From Onchidella celtica (Eukaryota; Mollusca; Gastropoda; Systellommatophora; Onchidiidae), in the NCBI GenBank assembly GCA_963931925.1, contig OZ007567.1, positions 88,888,998 through 88,952,997 of the forward strand: a stretch of 64,000 bases of DNA, given 5' to 3'. Every line of letters starts with the position of its first letter. Within the stretch, counting starts at the first letter, position 1. The position numbers and the translations under genes are program-made. Shown piece after piece: positions 11,901 to 23,900 of this stretch. Under the pieces are notes generated by a model. It was not told the DNA's origin and searched no databases. It saw only the letters and a program-made list of their open reading frames with translations.

Positions 11901-14900
11901 ATGCAGTTCTCCCTCTCAAAATTGTATACAAAACTGGGGGACTCTGGCGGGCCCGGCTGAACACATGGCGGCGTCATAGACAAAGTCGGATTCAGCCAGG
12001 TTGAACAAATCGCGGGCCATTTTTTAAGGCTGGGTTAAACACGAAAGGGTTAAGCAAAAACAGTTGTAAGTTTACTTAAGAGGGAAGAACAGAAAAATAT
12101 ACAAACCTCAGTTACCTGGCATGAAGATTTATAAAATTCACCTATGCAACATTTGTAGCATGCTTGTAATCATTCATTGGACCCAACAGACTCATTTCTT
12201 GTAAAATTATGTGATCTACATTTTAAATATTTGCATTTTCTAATTCTTGTTTTACAGAGGACTTCAGGAAAGAATTGAGTTGGGAAATGTTGTCACCAAT
12301 GTTAAAAAACTCATCGCAGCATTTGAGACAGACACAGGACAAAAATGTGATTATTGATTATTTATATTGATAATAAATGTTATTGAAATAATCATGTTTA
12401 TTAAACTCGATAAATGGTATCTGTTGTTAGCAGTGAACCTTTCTGTTACAATGTCAATATTTACCACTGAAATATATGTGACAGTGGTCAGATAGTTTTA
12501 CAGTAACATTTTCATAGTACCGAGTGGAATCATGGGTATAATAGAATGCAAAGTTGATATACATGTTCTATGGTGGAAAATCAATTAATGCTGTTGACAG
12601 GGTATAACAAACTAGAGATGGTGAAGTCATTCCAAATTGAATGCTGTTAAATGTGCACATAATGTCTACAAGATTTGTTATAGCATATGAAAATTTCAGG
12701 ATTCAGCATTGAAATTGACTACTTTGGTGGAACAGTGTATCTTAAAACAATTTCTTTGCAGGCACCCCAAGCAAGGGTCCACAAAGAATTTATCCATCAA
12801 TACCTGAAGATCTTGGAACCAGTGCGAGAAGACTCAGCAGGCAAAGGGTAAGCAGAATTTTAAAAAATGGTTATAAACTGACAATAAATATGATATTGGT
12901 CATCTTATGATATTATTGAGGAACTCATAATGGTGTTCTGCAGAAACTAAGAACAAACCAGCACAACTATCATATTCTAATGAAAGAGTGATTTTCTTGT
13001 TAAGGTGACAGTTTCATTTTGCTGATTTCAGGGCATTGTGAAATAGGCTCTAATACAATAATGTGTAATTTTAAGCTTGTCCCAAGGTATCAAATATTAT
13101 GTAAATGCTCATACTAATTTTGGGGATGCACCCTTTAACAAGTTATTTGTGAGAAAGGAGGGATAGTGGAAGAATTTGAATGTAACATAAAATGATATAA
13201 ATTACCTGTTCATGTCAAATTGCCACTGAGAGTCAATAAGTTTAGTTAACAAGTTTCATCACCTCCTTTTGTATCATTATATGATGACTTGTGTTTTAAA
13301 ATTATTTGTAGTGTACCATCTTTATTTAATGTTACTTGTTTTGTCTGTTTCTCCATTTTGTTTTATTTTTCCAATTTTTACTTTCTATTTAAGCTGACAG
13401 ACAAGTTCCGTGAACAAGGAAGAAGTGACACAAATGAAAAGGGTTTGTCAACATCATTAGATATCAGTAAATATATTTGTCTCTGAGTCTGCATTTTATG
13501 CATCAACAAAAGAGTGAAATGTCTAGAAAACATTGAATTCAACGTGTTGCAAATATCTTCTGACATTAAGTGATTTAAAATAGTAAGATGATGGTACAGA
13601 AAGTGCAATCATGATTTAATTTTTTGACATAAACATTGCTGCAAGCATACTGTGTATTTCATAGTCTAAATTTAAGAATCTGACTTTACTGAAAAGAGCG
13701 AGTATTTTGCCAGAAAATGAATAGTTTACGTAAACCAGCATATAATATCAGTGTATGAGATGATCTGAAGGGAACAGTTATCAGTGCTCATATCATCAGT
13801 TAAAAAAGAGGAAAGATTATTACATTGTTATGGCGGACACATATACATCTAATATATAAAAATATAATTGACAAATTTTGCATGCAGGTTACAAATGGGG
13901 GGGGGGGGGGGTGCACCGAAGATTGGATTGTTTTATTGCTTTTCTTTTTCAATTTTATTTTTTAAAGTTTACTTTGTGCCGCTGACTACTTGTCCTTGAT
14001 CCCTTTTTTCACAAGCACATGACCCATTGTGTGAACACTTCCTGTCGTATGTAGGTTACTGCTAATGGCTGATTTAAACCCGTGTCGCGCATTTAAAACT
14101 ATAACACAGCAATGCCTGTGTTTCGGGGAATACCATGTAGAAAGTGATGGGCGAGGCAGTGGTTGGGGGTTCCGCTCAGGGCGCAACTTTTAAGCTTGTT
14201 TATACCTATTTTACTAATGTGCAAATGAAATGCAGTGATTATTCAGATTAAATATTTAAAGATTAGGATGTTAGTTTTAACAAATGTCGAAGCCATGAAA
14301 TTTAGATTGTCTGACATTTGGGTATGCTGGTTCAAGTAACAATTTATTGCTGTTTATAGTGAGCCCATCATACAGTCCATTTATTCAGAGCCTATGTGAG
14401 AATCTTCATATAAAAAAATGAAGGCAGAAAACATCTAATTTTAAGATTCGATTTAATAAGTTTTGGAGACTTCCCATTTGTGTGAAATGTATTTTTCTAA
14501 ACTGTTCGGAGAAATCAAGCCTACATGAATAACACTCAGTTATCTTCTTGAACTTTTCAGATGAGGAATTATGTCAGACTGTATCAGGTAGAATTCTTGA
14601 AGGTCATGGAAATGAGAATAAGAAAAATGCAAGTGCAGCAATGTTACCAGAGAAAACACCATCCAATGTGCGGCGATCAAATCGAATGTCTGGGAAATCC
14701 ACATTGAATGAGCAATTATACAGTGAAGTAACTGTAAGTAAAATATTTTCTGTTGCATTCTGATTGTAACGCTGATAAATGTACTTGTGTGTTGACCTGC
14801 TTCATTCACATTCATGTAAAATATATTTTAAGTCATCAGAATTAATAAAATTTTACTATTTGTTTTCTCTTGATTACCAGCTGTACAGTTATACTGACGA

Positions 14901-17900
14901 AATCATTCCTTTCTTTTGTTTGTTTTTGTAGCCAAGCGAAGTGAAAGAAAGAACTGACAAAAGCAGTCCAAGCTTAAGATTATCCACCTCTGATGAAAAT
15001 GCAAATGCCAAGAAAAAGGGTGAAACAGTGTCTGAGACTGCTGTATATGTAAGATTTAGAACCAGGTCAAAGCAGAAAATCTTGCATGTAGAAGATGAAC
15101 AAGCTCAGGGGGACAGCAAGACCAAAGCATCTCCACGACACTGTAAAGTTGGTCGGCAGTTAGAACTAGTTGGTGACAAAAAGAAGACTGAAACTTTAAA
15201 TCATGCTGTTGTTGAAGATAACAGGAGTAATTTTCCACAAAATGTTGATCTCTCTGATCAAGATCATCCAGCTGAAATGCAGGTGGAAAGTTCAGTGAGT
15301 CCTGAAACAGGCAAAGACAGTCTAGATGTTAATAGACCTGAATTTGGTAGACAGACAAGGAAAAGACATTTGAGTGAAAAAGAGAGGTTAACTAATCCTG
15401 ATAATCGTAGACACAAGCGAGACATCATCAAACAAGCTAATGTCAGACATGAAGTGACTGTGGCTAGACAAGGTAGTAGCAGCATGAAGAACAAAGACCA
15501 TGAACTAGTACAATATCTAGAAGAAGGATCATGTGGAGCAATCTGGGATCAAGGAAATGCTACCACAGTACAGGGAAATAATATGGACAGCGAGGCTAAA
15601 GCATTATTCAAATCAAATAAGAAAGACTCATCATCGGTTTCAAGAGGAGAAGTGTGTAATAACTATGAAACCGATGGGAAGGAGTTCCTCGAAAATGAGG
15701 AGCTCAATAGATCCACCATATCTGAAAACGGCAGAAACAGAAAACTATCTCATGGGTGCTCTGAGTTACATCTGCCATTATCCCCAAAGAAGTTGAACTT
15801 TGTCCCTAAAGGTAATGAAATATCTGATGTGGCATCAAAAAGAGAAACTGAATTTGTCCATGAAAGCCTGAAGAAAGAGAATGCTCCGCCTACAAGCAGC
15901 ACAAAGTCAAATCTTCCATCACCAGCTGAAAAAACCGATAGCAGCAGACTTGAGAAATTATCTCCAGTATCAGATACATCAAGTGTGTCATCTACTCAAC
16001 AGCTAATGAAATCCAAGCCACCAGTCTCAAGGACTTATTCAAAGGAGATGCAGAATGCGTTTCAAAGTGAGCATGTTAGAAATTGGGCAGATACATTGCC
16101 CAAGCCAAGTGTGAATGAAGATGTTGATGTTACAAAGCTTCGAGGCTTGACAACAAAAGAGAAAATCAATGCCAAGAAGAAGGTAAATAAGGTGCTTCAA
16201 ACACCCACAATACCTCCTGTCATGGATAATACTTTAGATTCTGTCGGTCTAATGCCTGGAAAATTTAGCAGTAAATCTAGTTGTTTCCATAATGAGGAAT
16301 TAGCAAAGCAGAGTAATGAAGTGGAATTCCACTTTGAATTGCCTCTCACCCCTGTTCCCAGAAGGAAACGCATCTTTAAAAGCCGTTCACCAATAATGAG
16401 TGACAAGAAATGTAAACTTGATTCAGAAAAAGCTCAAGAGGTGCAAAAGGATGAGGATCCATATGAGTTCAAAGGAGGACAGACTCCTGTCAAGTCAAAG
16501 AGAAAACTTACAAGTAAGAAAGGTAAAACTAAAAAATTAGAAAACAAAAATTGCAAGAAACGAAGGGTTGTAGAGGAACATGAAATTCCATCAGAGATTA
16601 ACAGCAGTTTAACAGATACAAATAATCCAGATGAAATATCTCTTTATGAAACTGATAAAGCAAATATTGAAACCTCCAACAAGCACATGCTTACAGCAGA
16701 CGCATCAAAAATACGTAGAGAAATTGTGTCTTGCTCAAAGCCAGTGAAGAACAAGACTGTACACTTTGTCATGGATCAAAGTGAACATGAAGCAAATTCA
16801 GAGGTTCCACCAACTGCAATCAGCTGCAGCAGTGGTCATCTTGAATCAAAAGTTCCCGATTCAGAAGGTCTTGTGTTGAGAAGAAGAAGTGTGTCTGATG
16901 TCACTAACACTATTGTAGAGAACAATGAAAACAATGGAAAACGCAATGTTAAAGTAGACACCAGCTCAGACAGTTTTAGCAAAGCTTCTCTCAGTGCTGG
17001 GAGTGAGTATGGAAATGGACAGTGGTTAGTTGAAGGTGAAACAAACAAAAGAAATGGTCAAAAATGGCAGCAAGGAGTCAAAACAGATCAACTTAGGAAG
17101 AAATCCCAGAAAAGATGTTCTGTGAGACAGAAGGGCAAAGGGAAACCATCAGCTGATGGAGAGACTTTGTCACAGCAGTATAGGAGAGAGATGGTTAGAT
17201 TAACTCACAAAATTAATGAAGCTGAAGACTATGACTTGATGTTTAGCACTCAGGAGGCCCTAAAGAAAATGCAAGAAGAACAGCTGAAAGAACAGGAATG
17301 TTTTGAGGATGCATTTGGCTTTGACAATTCGGAAGAAGACAGTAGCAGAGAAGATATTTCACCATGTGGTTCAAAGCCGAAGCCTGGCGTTGATGTGGAT
17401 CAACAGTCACCAAAGAATGACATTACTGCTAAGGGAAGAGGCCTAAGAAATCAAGGAAAGGTTTCGCCTGCTGCTGCTGAAACTTCTAACTTAAAAAATG
17501 TTACATGCTTGGACCAAGCTGTCAATTCTGGAGAGAAAAGTGAACTGAAAAGTATTGCAACTGATAACCAAGCCGAGGAACTGTCCATGAAGTCAGAAAG
17601 AGTGGTACAGAAAGATGCAAAGAGTCTGCTGTTCAAAAGACCATCTGTGCCCTGGCAGAGTGCCTCTTCAGGTGGACAATCCTCAAGAAAACCTAGCATT
17701 CATAGGTTCCTTCGACCTAAGATCAGTGATATGATACCAGTATCTCCTGGTCGGGAGGGCCTCTTGTCACTGAGGAGTTCTGGTGATGCTTGGCCTGTTG
17801 AAATTGTTCCTGAAACGCCAAATCAAAAAATATCGTTAACAGAAAGCTTTGAGTCACCCCAAAATACTAGTAAGCTGATCAGTGAATTTAATGGAAGGAA

Positions 17901-20900
17901 AGGGGCACAAAATTCCACTTTATTATCATCAGGGTGCATGGAAGATGAAAAGGAACAACAGGAATTGATAAATTCAAATAATAATACTACTCTGTGTAGA
18001 AGTAATATCAAACCCGTCCAGAATATTGGGGAAACACAGAATATATTAGATGCAAAGAACTTTTCTAACAACTCTGATAGTACTTCGAAGGCAAAATCAT
18101 CCAGTACTGCCATGCCTACCATTGTACCAAGGAAAACAGGTTCAGCCTCTACAGTTGTTGAAAATGAAGATGCAAAAACCTCCCATGCTCCACATCTTTC
18201 ACTGAAGGCAAAAGATCCATGTAAACTGTCTATCAGTTTATCATATGAAACGAATATGGACTTGGGAAATGAACTGTTTCATCAGGAAGCTATTCTTGTT
18301 CCTGATACATGCATTGAAAATGAGGCGCTTATTAAATCTATCGGGACACAAGAACCAGTCACAGTAATACAAGAAACAATGAACTTTGATGCAGAAACTC
18401 AGAAAAATGTGAAATGCATGGAAAAGCAATCTCAGAGTAATGTAAATGATAGTTTCTTGAGCAGCAGTGAGTCAAAGCAAACTCCAGCCCTGCACAGTGC
18501 TCCAGTGTCTGACAGTAATACAATTATAAACATCACTGCAGAGCCTAAGTTCAAGTCCAATCAGTTCTCTCATCCTCTTATTTCAGCAGAGATTGGTGTC
18601 ACAGGAGACAGCAGCATTAAAATGTCTTTGCCAGAAAAAGAGAATAAAGCTGACGTAATGAATCAGAACTCATACATTCTAATCAATTCTGATTCATCTC
18701 AAATCCAAGACAAATGTCAAACCAAATCATTCATTGGAAAATCACAAGAAACTTTGTCAGAAACATCAAGCCAAAGTCAGTCTATTCTTCAGGCCGCATG
18801 TGTCACAAATTCCAGGTTGGCGACTTTTAATAATTACCGTAACAGTACAAAACCTATTTTGGGAGATATTCCATCTATTATAGAAAACAAAGATTCTGAA
18901 TGTTCCAGTACTGTGCCACCAATGCATCCGCCATCTGATATTCCCCCAGGGAGAAATTATGCAAAGACTGGGGTGAATACTGTGATTGAAAAGCCTGTTC
19001 ATTTTGAGATTCATAGCTCTCCTTCAGATCCAGTCAAGTCTCACCCTGAAAACAGGAAGTGTGGTGAGAATGCAAAGCCATCATCTCATAAACGGAAGTC
19101 TGCCGGTGGCGAGTTAAGCACAAAAGTCCTGAAAACCCCACAGTCCAAAGTTTCTATTGATCACCCTGTCAATAGTGCCCCGAGCAGATTTAACTTCTCT
19201 GACAGCGAAGAGGATGATGTTCTGATTGTCCGCAGATCAAAGAGGAAATGCTTGTCCTTAGATGGAAGCCCACTGAAGCCAGTTGTGTTTGGTACACAAC
19301 AAACTAATGAAACTTTTGCTCAGCAAAATTCTGGTGTGCAAAATAATGACATCGAGATGATCGGAGAAACAGAGGCATTAGAAGTCTTAGATGAAGGGAC
19401 AGAACAGGAAACAGAACGTGAAGTCTGTGATGGGGCGGTAAAGATACCAGTAGTGGAAAGAGAAGTTGCTGATTCAAAGAAAAACCAAGATGATAAACAG
19501 ACACATGCAAAGCACGACAGTTTTAGACATTCAGCACCTCTTTCACCAAAGAATGATAAAGAAGAAGGGATTCTTGCTGATGGACAATTTGCTGTAGTCA
19601 CACCAGTTGGAAAACTGAAGTACATTGACTCCTTGGGTAGATATGTCATAGACACTAGTGATTTGGGGTCCCAGAATAATTTCGAGAGCACTCAAAGAGA
19701 GTGTTCTAATCCTTCATCACAGAGGTGTCTTTTTCCAACCACATGTGATGGGTCTTCATCACAAGAAAATGAAAAGCTAACATCAGAATGCCCAGGACAG
19801 GTAGTGTTTACAGATCATGGGCATTTTCAAGGAGACAGTGGAAAGAACGATCATGGCACAAAAGAAAATGAGTCCATGGAGAGTAATGAGGTTGAGGATC
19901 AAAACATGACTGTACCTGTAACAAGAGTCATCACAACAGACGAAGGTGATTTTGGAAGTGCAGATGGCCCACCAGCAGAAACAGTAACATATCAGGATTT
20001 GGAGAGATCTGTGTCAAACATAAACACCAGTCATGATATGTCTGTGGACTCTGAAGCAAAAAGACATACAAAAAGAGGACTGGCCAAACGGAGTGCCGCA
20101 CTAAATATTGGGTCACTTCCAAAACATCCAAAGGGATCTTTGTCACCAGTTTCCAAGCAGACCATTTTGACTGGGAAAATATCTTCAGCATCACCACCCA
20201 CTACAGACCTACCAGAGAAAGCTTGTGAAAATACAGATACAGTTATCATTCCTGATACTGAATGTGATGAGCATGAGAATTTGGGGAAGTCTTCATCAGT
20301 AGCATATTGTGAGGGAACTAATGGTACTGGAACCAGGAATAATGGTGAAATAATTGAAGATGGTTATTCACAGAACATTTCACAAAGTGACCTCATAAGG
20401 AAAAAAAAATCCGATAATAAACACCGTGAATTGAATAATGAGAAGAAAAATTCAAGGAAGAGGAACTCTATAGATATCAGTGATGGAGGACATGAGGAGG
20501 AAAAGAAACAACTTGAAAAACAACTTTTTGGTCAACAAGCAGCAACATCAGATCATCAAATTATTTCACAGAATGTTAAGCAGAAACAAACCAGGGTTGA
20601 AGTTGCTGCTGAGCGGTCTGATCACACGGCCATTAGTACTTTAGATCCAGAAATGGAAGATGCCTTGTCTGTTAACTCAAGAAAGATGTCAGAATCAGAA
20701 AATGAGGAGGAAAATGTCTCTAGTAGAATGGCATCTGTGAAGGAAAAGTGTCAGCATGAAACTTCATATTGTCATGGGGATGTTCCAGAAACTGAGATAG
20801 TTTCAGATGAAGAAAGTAGTCAGGACGAAGAAGAACAGAAAGATGGTGTTAAGGGATCTAATTCATCACCTCTCACAAGTTCACCAATAGGCAAGACGGA

Positions 20901-23900
20901 TATCTCCAAGCAAGATGTTCTTGAACAAGTGAGCAATTTCTGTTTGTAATTTTTAGAGGGAAATTGAACCATTTCTAAAAGAGTAATATGATACTGAATC
21001 TAAAGCACCAAATTTCCTATTTACAGTCCAATCGACTTGTCTCGACATGGCTTTTCTCGACATTCTGGGTAACTCGACACAATTTTTAAGTCCCAACCTA
21101 TTCCTTCTGTAATGCTACTAAATATTTCCCCGTAACTCGACATGTTGATCCGTTCTTTCCTCTTAAATCGACACATTTCTCCCCGATCGCGGCAAAACAA
21201 GTGCACTAGATCTACTACTGTGCTACCAAAAATGCCCACGCAACTCCCCGCATATAAGATCTCTTTATTTCTGTTTGCGATGCTGGCGGGGAGGGGTAGG
21301 AGAGGGGGTGTGTGGACACAGAGGATGACCCTTGGCTTCAGTAACGCGAGTGTGGAGTGCCTTGCATAAGCGTACGGCAGTAAAGGTACAGAGTACCACA
21401 GACTGAGTAATTATTTTTTCCCCACAAAACATTCGTGCACCGTTGATACTAACTCTTGACCTAGATCTCTCGGTTAACTGCCGTATTGTGTGTGTATCGG
21501 TATCACCACTTCTAAAGAAACAGTCAGGTCGAGGTTAAAAAAAAACAACAACAGTAAAGGACTGCGCATTTGATAGCTACAGCATTTCTCCGATATCAGT
21601 AAATCTTTGCCACGCAACTGCTCCGCACAACAGTGATATTGGAGGAACAAGTGACAATATATAATATATGGCCTTTAGCGTCTTTACAGACGGTCTTAGC
21701 AGCTAGAATATTCACTTTCACTTTGACTGACAGCTTCTCTCGTGGCTTATTCTACCAATGTTTGACCCGAGAGTGCGATGGCAGTGATTGCAGGTCAGTC
21801 TTTTGGGTTCACTTTGGCGAGTGTTTTCATTCCGCCTCTGTCGTTTTGTCAGGTATGTTTCTTTTGCCTTGAAGTCTATTGCGAGCGTGCCACTGCGCAA
21901 TTTTTGTCTCCATCTGCTTCGATCACTTGCAAGGTTCTCCCATTCATTGGGGTCGATGTTGAATGCTTTCATCGTGACCTTGCAAGTGTCTTTGAATCGC
22001 AGATGTGGCCTACCTCTGGGTCGGTTGCCAGTAGCAAGTTCCCCGTAGAGAATTTGTCTGGGGATGCGATCATTTTCCATACGGTGGAGATGTCCAAGCC
22101 ACCGCAGTCTTTTTTTGCCTAGGAGAGCCTGAGTTGATGGAATGTTGGCTCGGCTCAGAACTTCGATATTTGAGATCCTGTCTTGCCACTTGATCTTGAG
22201 AATTTTGCGTAGGCAGCGCAGGTGGAAGGAGTTGAGGGATCTTTCATGTTTGGAGTAGGTGGTCCATGTCTCTGAGCCATACAGCAGGGTGCTTAGGACG
22301 CAAGTTTGGTACACGAGTACCTTTGTTTTGATGGTCAGCTTGCTATTGTTCCACACCCTTTTTGAGAGTTTGCCAAAAGCTGTGGCCGCCTTTCCTATTC
22401 TGGCATTTATTTCAGTTGTTATGTCTGTGCTACCACTGATGGTTGAGCCTAGGTAGCAGAATTTTCCCACTTGCTCCAGAGGAGAGCCATTCAGCATGAT
22501 TGGGTTGGGGTTTCTCAAGCCTTGTGTCAAAACTACAGTTTTTGAGACACTGATCTTTAGCATGAATTTGTCACAGGCTTTGGCAAGGCTATTGATGAGA
22601 GCCTGGAGCGTGGTTTCATCGTGGGCCACGATTGCAGCATCATCTGCGAAGAGGAGCTCTTGTAACATAATATGCTCTGTACGAGATTTTGCTTTTAGTC
22701 TGGCAACATTAAAAATGGAGCCGTCCACTCTGGTGTTAATAAGTACTCCACCTGAACATTGACCAAAGGCATTCTTGAGTAGGGCTGCAAAATATATACC
22801 AAATAAGGTAGGAGCAAGAACACATCCCTGCTTCACACCGCTGTTTACAGCAAATGAATTGGATGTGCAGCCCTCAAAGTTGACACATGCCCTCATGTCA
22901 GTGTGGAAGGATGCAATAAGTTTTAGCAATGTTGGTGGACAGCCTATGGATTTAAGGACTGCATACAGGCCAGATCGGCTTACGGTGTCGAAAGCCTTTG
23001 TTAGGTCCACAAAGCATGTTATAAGCGGCCTGTTTTGTTCTTTACATTTTTCTTGGATTTGCCGAAGTGCAAATATCATGTCAATAGTTGATCGTTTGCT
23101 TCGAAAGCCACATTGTGTTTCTGGTAAGACTTTTTCCGCCAGTTGTTGAAGGCGGCAGAGGATGACGCGAGCAAAAGCCTTTCCAGTAATGCTGAGGAGG
23201 GATATGCCTCGATAGTTGTTGCAGTCGCCTTTGTCTCCTTTGTTCTTGTAAAGTGTGACAATTTTGGCGTCTCTCATATCATGTGGTATCACGCCTTCTT
23301 TCCAACACTGCAGTAACAGATTATACAGGTGTGGTAATAGTGGGCCTTTTAGGTCTTTTAATACCTCTGCAGGAATGTTGTCACTTCCTGTGGCTTTTCC
23401 AGCAGACAGGTGGTCGATTGCATTGGAAAGCTCGACTAAGGAAGGTTCAGCGTCAAGTTCGGCCATTATTGGCAGTTTTTGGAGGTGTTCCTCAAAATCT
23501 GGTGGAATATTTTTCTCAGTTGAATACAACAGAGAGTAATGCTCTACCCACCTATTCAGTTGTTCATTTTTATCTGTGATGGGTTCACCATTTACAGACT
23601 TAAGTGGGGCGCTTTTGGTGATGATTGGCCCAAGAGCTACTTTCATCTGACTAAAGGCGGTTTTCATATCTCCCTTTTCATTTGCCTCTTGTATGCTGTT
23701 ACACAAGTCTGTCCAGTATTTGTTGGCGCAACGTCTTACCTCCAGCTGAAGTTTAGCTTTTGCATTTTTCAAACAAGTTTTTGTACTCTGATTGCAATTT
23801 TTGTTATACTCATTGAAAGCAGATTTCTTTTGCTCAATGAGAGGTAGGAGAATTTCGCTGTTCTGGGCTACCCAGTCGTTGTTTGAAACTTTATGCTGTC

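Noticed and set aside
19320-19691. Antisense open frame inside the BRCA1 giant exon
   Set aside because: A shadow of the real reading frame, with no independent support.
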